In this document: piece by piece, positions 1-11,664 of the stretch
How positions within the stretch are numbered: position 1 is the first letter of the stretch
Layout: each line of letters starts with the position of its first letter
Assembly (NCBI RefSeq): GCF_022549215.1
Contig: NZ_JAKZFC010000008.1
Location: 1-64,000, forward strand
Reading direction: 5' to 3'
DNA from: Solibacillus palustris
Lineage (GTDB): Bacteria; Bacillota; Bacilli; Bacillales_A; Planococcaceae
DNA length: 64,000 nt
Program-made: the position numbers and the translations under genes
Notes under the pieces: generated by a model
Told to the model about the DNA's origin: nothing
The model's database searches: none
The model's input: only the letters and a program-made list of their open reading frames with translations

Positions 1-262
1 TCACTTTAAACCCTCGACGTCAATACTTTATTTGAAAAAGTTTTTCGTTCTCGATTTGAAATGACAGTCAATAAATTATAACATCCTTTAATTCGAAATT
101 CAAATTTATTTATTTGTATTTGATTTAACTCACTTCTCTTAAGGACATTTAATATAATAACAAGTAATCCCCACATCGTCAATACTTTTTTAAAGAAAAA
201 GTTAAAAAAATAAATGACCTTTAATTGATAACTAATCAACTAAAAATCATTTCAATTATAAA
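1..262. other. AT-rich stretch without a supported gene
   Basis: A 77-codon frame runs on the minus strand from 239 to 6, but it is Phe/Leu/Asn/Lys rich, lacks a convincing ribosome binding site and resembles no family I know. The 12-mer CGTCAATACTTT occurs at 18-29 and again at 177-188, each followed by an A/T-rich run. I see no other gene or RNA here. Confidence 0.5.
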
Positions 263-1342
263 CTAATTATTTTTTGTAATAACCCGAGATATATAAAAGC
301 TTCGTTTTGATGAAAGATCAATAATTTCACCTGATTTTATTAATTTAACAAGCGGACGAGTAGGAGAATATTTATTAATGAACATAACTTCACCTAATTC
401 GAAATTGGATATTTCAATTTTCGTACCAATCGGTAAATCAACAACAATATCCATTAAAGCTTGAACAACTTTTATATCAAACTTACCGAACTCTTCTTCT
501 TTAATCATTTCGATTACTTTGAATGGTGATTGTTTTGTACGATATAAACGTTCACTTGTCATAGCATGGAATACATCAGCGACTGCTATAATTTGAGCGA
601 AATTCGAAATGGACCCAATGCGTTCCCCTTTAGGATAACCGCTGCCATCTAAACGCTCATGGTGTTGATAGATTGCCTCTTTCATCACTTCTTTAATAGC
701 AGGTACATTTTTTACAAGCATATAACTGTGATAAGGATGCTTTTTTACTTCATCAAATTCTTCTTTTAATAATGCACTTTTTTTATCACGGATACGAGGT
801 GAAATGCGCGCCATTCCACTATCTGCTAACATCCCTGCAATTGCTAATTGTATTATAATACCACGCTCGAAGCCTAATTTCTTAGCCATAATAGAAGCGA
901 TTAAACCTGTTGCAATACAATGGTGATACAAGTAATCTTTCGGGTTGGAGTAGCTGTTTAAATCAAATATATAGGAGCGATCCTCTAAGATTATCTCGAT
1001 TAACGGGATGATCATACCACGAACTTTCGTAATATCAATCTTGCCTCCAGCCTCCCAATTTATAAATTCCTTTTTCAATTGAACAATTGCATCATTATAA
1101 TGCTTTTCAAATGAAATGTATTTTGGTAAAGGTACTGATTTTGCTTGAATTTCTGGGTTGTCTTCTATTAGGTTTTCTATACTTGCATCGTTATAAACTG
1201 AAACTGTATTTAAATTAAATAATTCAAATACACGTAAATGCTCTGGCTTAATTTTTGTATCCTTATAAATAATTGGATATTGTGTATTGGCAAAAATGTC
1301 TTCTGCGATGACTTTACCTAAACGTAATTCTTCGACCTTCAT
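263..1342 (-). CDS. HD-GYP domain protein with altered HD motif
   Basis: Probably a cytoplasmic cyclic-dinucleotide phosphodiesterase relative. The C-terminal half has HD-GYP landmarks: a YHH pair near residues 139-141, HP..H near 202-205, HHERLDGSGYPKG near 217-229 and ADVFHAMTSERLYR after it. At the metal-binding HD dyad the sequence reads MLADSGM (Ala173-Asp174) where active members have LLHDIGK, so activity may be lost or changed. The N-terminal ~100 residues look like the small domain seen in Firmicute HD-GYP proteins. No membrane segment. Start chosen at the ATG preceded by GGAAG. A TTG at 1357 with AAGGGG eight bases upstream is an equally good alternative. It lies downstream of gyrA, behind a terminator. 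Confidence 0.8.
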   Translation of the reverse strand: MKVEELRLGKVIAEDIFANTQYPIIYKDTKIKPEHLRVFELFNLNTVSVYNDASIENLIEDNPEIQAKSVPLPKYISFEKHYNDAIVQLKKEFINWEAGGKIDITKVRGMIIPLIEIILEDRSYIFDLNSYSNPKDYLYHHCIATGLIASIMAKKLGFERGIIIQLAIAGMLADSGMARISPRIRDKKSALLKEEFDEVKKHPYHSYMLVKNVPAIKEVMKEAIYQHHERLDGSGYPKGERIGSISNFAQIIAVADVFHAMTSERLYRTKQSPFKVIEMIKEEEFGKFDIKVVQALMDIVVDLPIGTKIEISNFELGEVMFINKYSPTRPLVKLIKSGEIIDLSSKRSFYISRVITKNN

Positions 1343-1523
1343 ATTTATTGCTTCCAACTTCACAACCCCTTGCATAAATGAATTAATATAATTGTATCGA
1401 AAATTTCAATTAATGGGGAGAAAATCACCCGAATGACTACATATTTCAATAAATATAGTTATTTAAACCTAATGCAAATGTCTTTTATACTATTATAACG
1501 AATACACTCTAAAATACAAATAT

Positions 1524-1568
1524 AAAAAAGTAGCCTAGGTAGTTAAATCAACCTAGGCTACTTTTGAA
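1524..1568 (-). terminator. Rho-independent terminator of gyrBA
   Basis: Perfect inverted repeat AGTAGCCTAGGT / ACCTAGGCTACT with a 10-base loop, followed on the minus strand by a run of T. It lies 15 bases beyond the gyrA stop and separates gyrA from the HD-GYP gene. Confidence 0.9.
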
Positions 1569-1582
1569 AATTATTACTCTAT

Positions 1583-4048
1583 TTATTCAGTTTCTTGTAT
1601 TTCTTCATCTTCTGTATCTTCGTCTTTTTTCACACGTGCAACTGTTGCTACTGACTCATCTTCTGAAAGACGGATTAAACGAACACCTTGTGTGCTACGA
1701 CCAATTATAGAGATATCATTTATATCCATACGAATTAACATACCATTAATCGTGATTAACATAATATCCTCTGTGCCATCTACAGCCTTCATAGCGCACA
1801 TCTTACCGTTCTTATCAGTAATTTGCATTGTTTTTAGACCTAGACCACCACGACTTTGTAAGCGGTACTCTGCTTCAGGTGTACGTTTACCGTAACCTTT
1901 TTCTGTTACAACTAAAATTTCCTGACCTGGTTCGATAATTTCCATCCCAACAACATGGTCGCCTTCGCGTAATTTAATTCCGCGCACACCAGCAGCCGAA
2001 CGTCCCATCGAACGAATATCATCCTCTTTGAAACGAACAAGCATCCCTTCGCGTGTACCAATAATAATTTCCTTCGTGCCATCTGTTAAATGTACAGAAA
2101 TTAGATCATCATCTTCACGTAAAGTAATGGCAATTAACCCATTTGTACGGATATTGGCGAATTGATCAACAGGAGTACGCTTTGTTACACCCGTTTTCGT
2201 TGTGAAGATGAAGTAAGCATCTTCTTTAAATTCAGAAACGCGGATCATCGCTGTTACTTTTTCGCCCTTATCAATATTTAATAAGTTAACGATTGGTAGC
2301 CCTTTTGCTTGGCGTCCAAACTCTGGAATTTCATACCCCTTCGCACGGAACACTTTCCCTTTTGATGTAAAGAATAGGATTGTATCATGCGTTGATGTGA
2401 ACAATAAATGTTCTACGAAGTCATCTTCATTCGTACCCATACCTTGTACACCGCGCCCTCCACGTTTTTGTGAGCGGTATGTGTTCGCTGCTAAACGCTT
2501 AATGTACCCATTATGCGTTAATGTTAGCACTGAGTTTTCACGAGGAATTAAATCTTCATCTTCGATCATTTCTAAGCCACCAGCAGTAATTTCTGTACGA
2601 CGTGCGTCATTAAAGCGATCTTTAATTTCTGTCATTTCTGTACGAATGATTTCTACTACTTTAGCTTCATCAGCTAAAATTGCTTTTAACTCGGCAATTA
2701 ACACTAGCAACTCATTGTATTCATTTTCAATTTTTTCACGCTCTAAACCACTTAAACGAACAAGACGCATATCTAAAATCGCTTGTGCTTGGCGTTCCGA
2801 TAAATTGAAGCGCTCCATTAATTGCGGCTTTGCTTCTTCTCCGCTACGAGAGCTACGGATAATTGAAATAATTTCATCGATATGATCAAGTGCAATACGT
2901 AAGCCTTCTAAAATATGTGCACGATCTTCTGCTTTTCGAAGCTCGAATGCAGTACGTCGTTTAATAACTACTTTTTGGTGTTCTAAGTAATGATATAGCA
3001 CTTCTTTTAAGCTTAATACTTTCGGTTGACCATCTACTAATGCAAGCATGTTCACACCGAAGCTTGATTGCATAGTTGTTTGCTTATATAAGTTATTTAA
3101 CACAACATTGGCATTGGCATCACGACGAACTTCAATAACGATACGCATCCCATTACGGTCTGATTCATCTTGAAGTTTTGTAATGCCATCAATTTTTTTG
3201 TCGCGTACTAATTCGGCAATTTTTTCGATTAATTTTGCTTTGTTTACTTGGTATGGTAATTCGTGAACTAAAATCGTTTCTTTCCCATTAGAAGCTTGCT
3301 CAATTTCTACTTTTGCACGAATAGTTAATGAGCCGCGCCCTGTTTCATAGGCACGACGGATTCCTGAGCGCCCTAAAATTAAACCACCTGTTGGGAAATC
3401 TGGTCCTGGGATAATTTCCATTAGCTCCTCAGTTGTAATACTTGGGTTATCTGCTAATGCTAGTACGCCATCGATTGTTTCACCAAGCTGATGTGGTGGA
3501 ATATTCGTCGCCATACCAACGGCAATTCCTGATGCTCCATTCACTAAAAGGTTCGGATAACGTGCTGGTAACACTTTTGGCTCGTTTTCGCTACCATCAT
3601 AGTTTGGTTCGAAATCAATTGTATCTTTGTTAATATCTCGCAACATTTCCATTGCGATTTTTGACATACGCGATTCTGTATAACGCATCGCAGCTGCGCC
3701 ATCGCCATCGACAGAACCAAAGTTACCGTGTCCATCGACAAGCATATAGCGGTAACTGAAGTTTTGCGCCATACGTACCATCGCTTCATAAATTGAAGAG
3801 TCACCGTGCGGGTGGTATTTACCCATTACGTCCCCGACGATACGCGCACTCTTTTTATATGGTTTATCCGAAGTGTTTCCTAGTTCCTGCATCCCATATA
3901 AAATACGACGGTGTACAGGCTTAAGCCCGTCACGTACATCTGGTAATGCACGTGAAACAATAACACTCATCGCATAACTTAAAAAGGATGTTTTGATTTC
4001 GGATGTAATATTTCTAGATTCAATATGTCCATGTTGAATGTCAGACAA
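1583..4048 (-). CDS. gyrA: DNA gyrase subunit A
   Basis: Breakage-reunion subunit of the A2B2 type II topoisomerase that introduces negative supercoils. The 821-residue product has the active-site tyrosine at MRYTES (Tyr123), the quinolone-resistance region [12 protein letters not shown] with the wild-type Ser84 and Glu88, the GyrA box [10 protein letters not shown], six C-terminal beta-pinwheel blades and a short acidic tail. So the sequence predicts quinolone sensitivity at this locus. Translation starts at TTG (4048), with GGGGG eight bases upstream. It lies 20 bases after gyrB and is presumably cotranscribed with it. Family length and motifs leave little doubt. Confidence 0.98.
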   Translation of the reverse strand: MSDIQHGHIESRNITSEIKTSFLSYAMSVIVSRALPDVRDGLKPVHRRILYGMQELGNTSDKPYKKSARIVGDVMGKYHPHGDSSIYEAMVRMAQNFSYRYMLVDGHGNFGSVDGDGAAAMRYTESRMSKIAMEMLRDINKDTIDFEPNYDGSENEPKVLPARYPNLLVNGASGIAVGMATNIPPHQLGETIDGVLALADNPSITTEELMEIIPGPDFPTGGLILGRSGIRRAYETGRGSLTIRAKVEIEQASNGKETILVHELPYQVNKAKLIEKIAELVRDKKIDGITKLQDESDRNGMRIVIEVRRDANANVVLNNLYKQTTMQSSFGVNMLALVDGQPKVLSLKEVLYHYLEHQKVVIKRRTAFELRKAEDRAHILEGLRIALDHIDEIISIIRSSRSGEEAKPQLMERFNLSERQAQAILDMRLVRLSGLEREKIENEYNELLVLIAELKAILADEAKVVEIIRTEMTEIKDRFNDARRTEITAGGLEMIEDEDLIPRENSVLTLTHNGYIKRLAANTYRSQKRGGRGVQGMGTNEDDFVEHLLFTSTHDTILFFTSKGKVFRAKGYEIPEFGRQAKGLPIVNLLNIDKGEKVTAMIRVSEFKEDAYFIFTTKTGVTKRTPVDQFANIRTNGLIAITLREDDDLISVHLTDGTKEIIIGTREGMLVRFKEDDIRSMGRSAAGVRGIKLREGDHVVGMEIIEPGQEILVVTEKGYGKRTPEAEYRLQSRGGLGLKTMQITDKNGKMCAMKAVDGTEDIMLITINGMLIRMDINDISIIGRSTQGVRLIRLSEDESVATVARVKKDEDTEDEEIQETE

Positions 4049-4068
4049 AATAAGGACCCCCTTCCAAT

Positions 4069-6000
<1,932 letters not shown>

Positions 6001-6068
6001 TCACCTACTCTTTCATAACGATTAGTATGCTTCTTTTTTGTTTATTTTCATGCATTAAAAATGCGCTA

Positions 6069-7184
6069 TTATTGTTCAATTGTACCTTGTCTTACACGGA
6101 ATAGTTTCGCATGTTGAATTGTATCATGATGAATGCCCTCAACGCTTGTAGTCGTAACAAATGTCTGTACTTCACCTTGAATCGTATTCAATAAATGCGA
6201 TTGACGATAATCATCCAACTCTGACAATACGTCGTCTAATAATAATATCGGTGTTTCTTTTGTTTCCTGTTTGATGAGCTCTATTTCTGCTAATTTTAAT
6301 GACAGTGCTGTTGTGCGCTGCTGGCCTTGCGAACCATACACTTGCACATCATAGTCATTTACAAGAAACTGCAAATCATCTCGGTGCGGCCCAATTAACG
6401 TCACACCACGGTCAATTTCACGTTGCTTAATTTCATCTAGCTTTTGCTTTAAATAGGCACTCATCTGTTCTGCGCTCCAGCTTGCTTCCATTCCCGAAAC
6501 AGGACGGTATTTGATGACAAGCCTTTCTAACCCGCGCGAAATGCCTTCATGAATCGGCTCTGCCCAAGCTTGTAATAGCTCCATAAATTGAAATCGTTTA
6601 CGAATAATTTGCACAGCAGCCCCTATATATTGCTCCGTATAAATATCAAACATCACGTCATTAGTGAGTGATGCTTTTCCTTGGTTACTTTTTAATAAAT
6701 GATTACGTTGTTTTAATATTTTTTGAAATGTTAATAAATCATGTAAGTAAACAGGCGAAATTTGCCCAATTTCCATATCGATAAATCGACGGCGAATTTG
6801 TGGACTTCCTTTGACGATATTTAAATCTTCAGGTGCAAACATGACAACGTTCATTTGACCAATATAGTTACTTAACTTTGTTTGCTCGAGATGATTAATC
6901 TTGCCTTTTTTGCCCTTCTTGGAAATCGTTAATTCAATCGGGACACTACCGTAACGCTTATTAATTACACCTTCTATTTTACCATAATCCGCTTCCCAAC
7001 GTATTAATTCTTTATCGTTTGCAGTGCGGTGGGATTTTGCCATCGCCAATACATAAATCGATTCCATAACATTTGTTTTTCCTTGGGCATTTTCCCCAAT
7101 AAAAACATTAATCTTGTCTGAAAAATCTAAAGTAAGCGATTCATAATTACGGTAATTCATTAGCTGTAAGCGCTCGATATTCAT
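6069..7184 (-). CDS. recF: DNA replication and repair protein RecF
   Basis: SMC-like ATPase that helps load RecA at single-strand gaps during recombinational repair. It shows Walker [10 protein letters not shown] near residue 31, the ABC signature region [18 protein letters not shown] and Walker [12 protein letters not shown] near the C terminus. The length of 371 residues is typical. It begins 3 bases after the yaaA stop codon, so it is almost certainly translated from the same message. Confidence 0.97.
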   Translation of the reverse strand: MNIERLQLMNYRNYESLTLDFSDKINVFIGENAQGKTNVMESIYVLAMAKSHRTANDKELIRWEADYGKIEGVINKRYGSVPIELTISKKGKKGKINHLEQTKLSNYIGQMNVVMFAPEDLNIVKGSPQIRRRFIDMEIGQISPVYLHDLLTFQKILKQRNHLLKSNQGKASLTNDVMFDIYTEQYIGAAVQIIRKRFQFMELLQAWAEPIHEGISRGLERLVIKYRPVSGMEASWSAEQMSAYLKQKLDEIKQREIDRGVTLIGPHRDDLQFLVNDYDVQVYGSQGQQRTTALSLKLAEIELIKQETKETPILLLDDVLSELDDYRQSHLLNTIQGEVQTFVTTTSVEGIHHDTIQHAKLFRVRQGTIEQ

Positions 7185-7187
7185 GAA

Positions 7188-7424
7188 TTACATTTCTCCA
7201 TTTGCAATAAATGCATCAACAATTTTAAATCGGCCAACCCCTGGAATATTAACGACATCGCCATGACGTAATTTTTTTCCACGGCGATCTTCTACTTCAC
7301 CATTAACAAATACTTCATGTTCACTTAAAAACCACTTTGCCATACCACCAGAACTAATGGCATCTGTCATTTTTAAAGCTTGACCAAGCGTAATAAATTC
7401 TGTATCAATTACTAATTCATTCAA
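7188..7424 (-). CDS. yaaA: S4-domain RNA-binding protein YaaA
   Basis: Small S4-type RNA-binding protein (78 residues), conserved between dnaN and recF in Bacillales and thought to act in ribosome biology. The S4 fold is visible as ITLGQALKMTDAISSGGMAKWFLSEHEVFVNGEVEDRRGKKL with the basic RNA-facing end. A longer reading frame extends upstream, but a perfect GGAGGT sits nine bases before the TTG at 7424, so that start is preferred. The extra 52 residues would cross the repeat-like terminator at 7493-7532. Confidence 0.9.
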   Translation of the reverse strand: MNELVIDTEFITLGQALKMTDAISSGGMAKWFLSEHEVFVNGEVEDRRGKKLRHGDVVNIPGVGRFKIVDAFIANGEM

Positions 7425-7492
7425 CGTAATCCTACCTCCACTTAAATAAAGTCTTATCATTCTATCATACCTAAAAATTGTCCATAAGTAAA

Positions 7493-7532
7493 AAAGGGAG
7501 TGTCCGAGAAATAATTCTGGGACACTCCCTTT
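7493..7532 (-). terminator. dnaN terminator, member of a dispersed repeat family
   Basis: Long hairpin built on AAGGGAGTGTCC / GGACACTCCCTT, followed on the minus strand by six T. It separates dnaN from yaaA. Related hairpins occur at 20378 and 24436, and a shorter one at 43668. TTTATTCTGCCCAC at 7552-7565 is the companion motif of the first two relatives. Confidence 0.8.
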
Positions 7533-7627
7533 GCGCCAAGGATGGTGGGAATTTATTCTGCCCACTGCAGAAGCGCGCACTATGCAAAAGTTTTTTTACA
7601 CAGCACTTAATTTATTTTTGTACCAAA

Positions 7628-8764
7628 TTAGTACGTACGTACAGGTAAAATTAATTGTAAAATTGAATCGTCTAAAGCAGATCGTAAGATGAATGGGCGC
7701 ATAGCACCAGTAAATTCAATGACAACATCTTGACTATCGATAGCTTTTAAAGCTTCCATCATGTATTTCGCACTGAAGGAAATTTTAAGTGTTTCACCTT
7801 CAAGATTCTCTACTTGGATTTGTTCTTCTACTTTACCAATTTCAGGTGAATTTGATGAAACTTCAATTGTTTGGTTTTCTAATGTTTCAAAACGAACAAC
7901 GTTATTGCGATCTTCACGCGCTAAAAGTGAAGCACGGTCGATGGCCTGTAATAAAGATTTACCGTTGATTGTAATCGTTGTTTTGAATTCATCAGGAATT
8001 AAACGAGACGTATCAGGATAATTGCCTTCTAGCAATCGTGAGAAGAATAACACATCATCCGTTTTAAATAATACTTGCTGGTTTGTTAATACAATTTGAA
8101 CTGGGTTGTTTGTATCTTCTAAAATTTTGTTTAGTTCGTTTAAGCTTTTCCCTGGAATAACTACTGAAGTAATATCAGTTGGTAAATTATCAAGATTTAC
8201 TTTTCGACGAGCTAAACGGTGACTATCCGTTGCAACGCATATTAATTCATTACCTTCTACTTTCCAGTTTACACCTGTCAATACTGGACGACTTTCTGAA
8301 GTAGCTACTGCAAAAACCGTTTCACGAATAATTGATTTTAAAAGATCTGCAGGTATTGCAAATTGTTTATCTGCTGCTACTTCTGGTAGCTGTGGATATT
8401 CTGTTGAGTCTAAACCAATTAAATTAAACTCAGATTTACCAGAGCGAATAATTGTAGCAAAACCATTTGTAATTTCAATTTCTACTTCGTTTGTTGGCAA
8501 TTTACGAATAATTTCATTGAACATACGTGCTTGTAAAACGATTGAGCCTGTTTGTGTAATGTTAATGATTTGTTGACCATCTTCTTCTGCATGAATAAAT
8601 GTTTGAATGGTAATGTCTGCATCACTACCCGTTAAGCTTATACCTTCGTTTGTTACATCAATTTTGATCCCCGTTAAAATTGGAATTGTAGTTTTTGAAC
8701 TTACTGCTTTCATAACATCGTTTAAACCGTCTAATAAACGATCACGTAAAATATCAAATTTCAT
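7628..8764 (-). CDS. dnaN: DNA polymerase III beta sliding clamp
   Basis: Ring-shaped processivity clamp that tethers the replicative polymerase to DNA. The 378-residue product has the three repeated clamp domains (near 1-125, 128-250, 251-378) and ends with the conserved LILPVRTY motif. It starts at ATG after GAGAGGT. The dnaA-dnaN gap upstream of it contains the putative unwinding element of the origin. Confidence 0.98.
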   Translation of the reverse strand: MKFDILRDRLLDGLNDVMKAVSSKTTIPILTGIKIDVTNEGISLTGSDADITIQTFIHAEEDGQQIINITQTGSIVLQARMFNEIIRKLPTNEVEIEITNGFATIIRSGKSEFNLIGLDSTEYPQLPEVAADKQFAIPADLLKSIIRETVFAVATSESRPVLTGVNWKVEGNELICVATDSHRLARRKVNLDNLPTDITSVVIPGKSLNELNKILEDTNNPVQIVLTNQQVLFKTDDVLFFSRLLEGNYPDTSRLIPDEFKTTITINGKSLLQAIDRASLLAREDRNNVVRFETLENQTIEVSSNSPEIGKVEEQIQVENLEGETLKISFSAKYMMEALKAIDSQDVVIEFTGAMRPFILRSALDDSILQLILPVRTY

Positions 8765-8809
8765 TGTTTTACCTCTCTTATATAATTAATTATTTATTAA
8801 AAGATATAT

Positions 8810-8846
8810 ATAGATATAGTAGTAGGGGCTGTGGATTTGTGGATAA
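8810..8846 (-). other. Putative oriC unwinding region with DnaA-trios
   Basis: Read on the plus strand, three consecutive TAG triplets (8817-8825) abut GGG (8826-8828). A weaker DnaA box TGTGGATTT (8830-8838) and a perfect box TGTGGATAA (8838-8846) follow. An A/T-rich tract with TATATATAGATATA lies on the other side, up to dnaN. This matches the box, GC-cluster, DnaA-trio, AT-rich order described for Bacillus subtilis oriC in the same dnaA-dnaN gap. The functional assignment is by analogy. Confidence 0.75.
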
Positions 8847-8866
8847 CTATGGTTCGGAGCTTTAAA

Positions 8867-8907
8867 ACACGATTATTCACATGTTAATAAGTTGTGAGTA
8901 ATCGTGT
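8867..8907 (-). repeat. Inverted repeat after dnaA carrying DnaA-like boxes
   Basis: Arms ACACGATTATTCACA (8867-8881) and TGTGAGTAATCGTGT (8893-8907) pair with one mismatch around an 11-base loop. On the minus strand the stem is followed by TTTTAAA, so it could act as a weak dnaA terminator. Each arm also contains a near-consensus DnaA box, TTATTCACA and TGTGAGTAA. TTATACACA at 8923-8931 is another. Confidence 0.6.
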
Positions 8908-8934
8908 GAAAAACTAGGAACCTTATACACAGCA

Positions 8935-10278
8935 TTATTTACCTAACATACTACGGATTTGTTTAATATCCTGCTGTAATTGTTGATCTGTTTTAAGTAA
9001 TGAAGAAATTTTTTCATGTGCATGAATAACCGTAGTATGATCACGGCCACCGAATTCTTCACCAATTTTAGGTAAAGAGAAGTCAGTTAGGTCGCGCGAT
9101 AAGTACATAGCCACTTGGCGTGGAAATGCAATTGACTTTGTACGGCGTTTTGCAGAAAAGTCTTCTAAACGAATATTGAAGTGTTCGCCGGTTGCTGTTT
9201 GAATATCTAAAATTGAAATCATGCGCGGTTTTGAGTTTGGCATGATATCTTTTAATGCTTCTGCTGCAAGCTCTGGTGATACATCTCTATTTACTAAAGA
9301 TGAATAAGCTACTACACGAATCAATGCGCCCTCTAATTCACGAATGTTTGTATCAACTTGATTTGCGATATATAGCATTACTTCATTTGGAATATCTAGA
9401 CCGTCAGCTTTCGCTTTTTTGCGTAAAATTGCAATACGCGTTTCCAAATCAGGTGGTGCAATATCTGTAATTAAACCCCATTCAAAGCGTGAACGTAAAC
9501 GATCCTCTAATGTTGGGATTTCTTTGGGTGGACGGTCACTTGAAATGACAATTTGTTTTGATTCTTCATGCAATGTATTAAAGGTATGGAAAAATTCCTC
9601 TTGCGTCGATTCTTTCCCAGCTAAAAATTGAATGTCATCAATTAATAAAACATCGACGTTGCGGTACTTGTTGCGGAAGTCGATTGCTTTATTGTCACGA
9701 ATCGAGTTAATGAACTCATTTGTAAATTTTTCAGATGATAGATACACGACATTAGCGTTAGGATTATGTTCTTTTACATAGTGACCAATTGCGTGCATTA
9801 AGTGTGTTTTCCCTAATCCAACTCCTCCATAGATGAAGAAGGGATTATATGCTTTTGCAGGTGCTTCTGCTACAGCCAAGCTGGCAGCGTGTGCAAAGCG
9901 ATTTCCTGAACCAATAACAAATGTGTCAAATGTATATTTTGGGTTAAGCATGCCCGGTGAATTATCTGCATGTTCATTTGGTTTTACTTGTGTAATTGGT
10001 GGTGGTAGTTCGAAATCATCTGCGATTTGATCCTTCTGAACGACAAATTTAATGACCAAATCTTCCCCAGTTAACTCGTTTAAAATTCCTGTAATCATAT
10101 GAATATAGTATTGCTCAAGCCAATCACGGGCAAAAGAGTTAGGTGCTGAAATCGTTACATTTGTGCCGTTATGCGCCAGTAATTTCGTCGATTTTAGCCA
10201 CGTATCGAAGCTCGGTTTTGAAATTTTTTGTTCAGCTTGGGAAAGTACTGCGTTCCATAGAGTTTCTAAATGTTCCAA
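8935..10278 (-). CDS. dnaA: Chromosomal replication initiator DnaA
   Basis: AAA+ ATPase that binds DnaA boxes and opens oriC. It has the N-terminal helicase-interacting domain ([14 protein letters not shown]), Walker [10 protein letters not shown], Walker [11 protein letters not shown], the sensor/arginine-finger region and the box-binding helix-turn-helix signature [11 protein letters not shown] near the C terminus. A start at ATG 10296 would add six residues. The TTG at 10278 is preferred because AAAGGAAG lies seven bases upstream and the product then aligns with the family N terminus, giving 447 residues. DnaA boxes in the upstream region suggest autoregulation. Confidence 0.97.
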   Translation of the reverse strand: MEHLETLWNAVLSQAEQKISKPSFDTWLKSTKLLAHNGTNVTISAPNSFARDWLEQYYIHMITGILNELTGEDLVIKFVVQKDQIADDFELPPPITQVKPNEHADNSPGMLNPKYTFDTFVIGSGNRFAHAASLAVAEAPAKAYNPFFIYGGVGLGKTHLMHAIGHYVKEHNPNANVVYLSSEKFTNEFINSIRDNKAIDFRNKYRNVDVLLIDDIQFLAGKESTQEEFFHTFNTLHEESKQIVISSDRPPKEIPTLEDRLRSRFEWGLITDIAPPDLETRIAILRKKAKADGLDIPNEVMLYIANQVDTNIRELEGALIRVVAYSSLVNRDVSPELAAEALKDIMPNSKPRMISILDIQTATGEHFNIRLEDFSAKRRTKSIAFPRQVAMYLSRDLTDFSLPKIGEEFGGRDHTTVIHAHEKISSLLKTDQQLQQDIKQIRSMLGK

Positions 10279-10379
10279 GCTCGTTCTTCCTTTCATAAGT
10301 CAGTTCAATATTGATTTGTATATAAATAAAGGCTCTGTTAAGAGAAATAATTAGTAGAAAACAGAGTTATTTTATGATG

Positions 10380-10725
10380 CATTTTTAGGTAAAAATGCAT
10401 GTCATACACATAACCACATGTTGTGGATAAACGTTATTCGAAATAGGTGGAAATCTTTGTCCACAGATTATCAACAATTGTGGATAAAATATTTCCCAGA
10501 AAAGAATTCCACAAAGTAAAACACAATTATCGTATCAAATAAAGTGGGCTATTTCAATACTTAAACGACTTTATCCACATAATCATAAACTATCCACGTA
10601 CGAGTTGTCCACAGGCATAATTTATGTGAAAAAGTTGTAGATAACACTTGTGGATAAAATTTTAACGAAAAATAATTACTCACAGCATTTATTTGAACAC
10701 CGGAAATTTTTGTGGATAACTGATT
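10380..10725. other. oriC: oriC DnaA-box cluster upstream of dnaA
   Basis: Five perfect DnaA boxes: TGTGGATAA at 10422-10430, 10479-10487, 10649-10657 and 10711-10719, and TTATCCACA at 10571-10579. One-mismatch copies lie at 10457-10465, 10468-10476, 10605-10613 and 10636-10644. The gap of about 600 bases between the divergent dnaA and rpmH genes holds no reading frame. With the element at 8810-8846 this gives the bipartite origin usual in Bacillales. Gene orientation flips here, as expected at the replication start. Confidence 0.95.
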
Positions 10726-10791
10726 TAAAGGAATAAGAGGGGGCGTTGCGTGAGGTATTGCTAATAAAAATAGAAAAAATAAATTGGGCCA

Positions 10792-10821
10792 TTGACAAAG
10801 AGCTAGTTTTATTTATATAAT
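10792..10821 (+). promoter_or_regulatory. Sigma-A promoter of rpmH
   Basis: Perfect -35 TTGACA (10792-10797) and perfect -10 TATAAT (10816-10821), 18 bases apart, about 60 bases upstream of rpmH. Confidence 0.85.
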
Positions 10822-10880
10822 GTCATGGTCTGTATGTAGAAATAGATATAGTAACACTCAGATTCAGGAGGTGTATATAA

Positions 10881-11015
10881 ATGAAACGTACGTACCAACC
10901 TAAAAAACGTAAGCACAGCAAAGTTCACGGTTTCCGCGCTCGTATGAGCACAAAAAACGGCCGTAACGTATTAGCTCGTCGTCGTAAAAAAGGAAGAAAA
11001 GTATTATCAGCATAA
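10881..11015 (+). CDS. rpmH: 50S ribosomal protein bL34
   Basis: Forty-four residue, extremely basic ribosomal protein of the large subunit, beginning [19 protein letters not shown] and ending KGRKVLSA. It is complete and of canonical length. AGGAGGTG precedes the ATG. It sits in its conserved position between oriC and rnpA and ends at a strong terminator. Confidence 0.98.
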   Translation: MKRTYQPKKRKHSKVHGFRARMSTKNGRNVLARRRKKGRKVLSA

Positions 11016-11017
11016 GT

Positions 11018-11050
11018 CCACTGAGCCACATCAGTGGTCTTTTTTTTCTT
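11018..11050 (+). terminator. rpmH terminator
   Basis: Stem CCACTGA / TCAGTGG with a short loop, followed by a long T-rich run. It lies directly after the rpmH stop and would partly uncouple rpmH from rnpA. Confidence 0.85.
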
Positions 11051-11107
11051 TTATATTGTACGAAGCAAAAAAAGTACCAATGATTAGATGGAGCAGGTGA
11101 ATGGATA

Positions 11108-11461
11108 ATGAATAAACGCCAACGTATTAAGAAAAATGAAGATTTTCAAAAGGTGTTTAAGAAAGGTAAGTCATTTGCGAATCGCCAATTTGTCGTGTAT
11201 TGCTTAAAGCAACAAGATCAACAGGCGTTTCGTATTGGCTTATCAGTGAGCAAGAAAGTAGGAAACGCAGTCACACGAGTTCAAGTGAAGCGTTATATTC
11301 GCCAAGCTTTTCTGGAAATGAAAGACGAAGTAAATCAAGATTTCGATTATGTTATTATCGCCAGAACGCAGGCGGCCATGTTAGATTTTCATGAAACGAA
11401 AAAAAGCTTGCAGCATGTTTTAAAGGTTGCAAGAGTTTACAAAAGCTCAACAAACCGATAA
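11108..11461 (+). CDS. rnpA: Ribonuclease P protein component
   Basis: Protein cofactor of RNase P, which matures tRNA 5' ends. The 117-residue basic product has the central family signature near residues 52-68 ([17 protein letters not shown], the RNR-like helix) and the N-terminal pattern [27 protein letters not shown] lies eight bases before the ATG. A hairpin at 11473-11506 (AGATTTC / GGAATCT, then TTTTT) follows the gene. Confidence 0.97.
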   Translation: MNKRQRIKKNEDFQKVFKKGKSFANRQFVVYCLKQQDQQAFRIGLSVSKKVGNAVTRVQVKRYIRQAFLEMKDEVNQDFDYVIIARTQAAMLDFHETKKSLQHVLKVARVYKSSTNR

Positions 11462-11472
11462 AGAAAAAAACA

Positions 11473-11506
11473 AGATTTCACGCTGTATGGCGCGGAATCT
11501 GTTTTT
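11473..11506 (+). terminator. rnpA terminator
   Basis: AGATTTC / GGAATCT outer stem plus CGC / GCG inner stem, followed by GTTTTT. Confidence 0.7.
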
Positions 11507-11664
11507 CTAATTGGCTATATTTATTTAAACGGACTGTTCAATAGTTTGAAATAGAGTTGGGATTAATTTTATAAATTATTGAAACAATTAGTAGTGTACA
11601 AGCGTACACACATGATAAACTGTTGTCATATTAACTGAATAGGTTTGCTTTAGGAGGAAGAAGA

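Noticed and set aside
18-188. CGTCAATACTTT direct repeat (18-29 and 177-188)
   Set aside because: Only 12 bp in AT-rich DNA with no neighbouring structure to support a role.
6-239. 77-codon minus-strand frame at the window edge
   Set aside because: AT-rich, no ribosome binding site, no family resemblance.
3944-3959. TGCACGTGAAACA inside gyrA as a parS
   Set aside because: Three mismatches in the left half; coincidental within coding sequence.
7425-7580. N-terminal extension of YaaA
   Set aside because: Crosses the dnaN terminator; a perfect Shine-Dalgarno marks the internal TTG.
10491-10504. ATTTCCCAGAAAAG in oriC as a Noc site
   Set aside because: Three mismatches to the 14-bp site in an AT-rich array.
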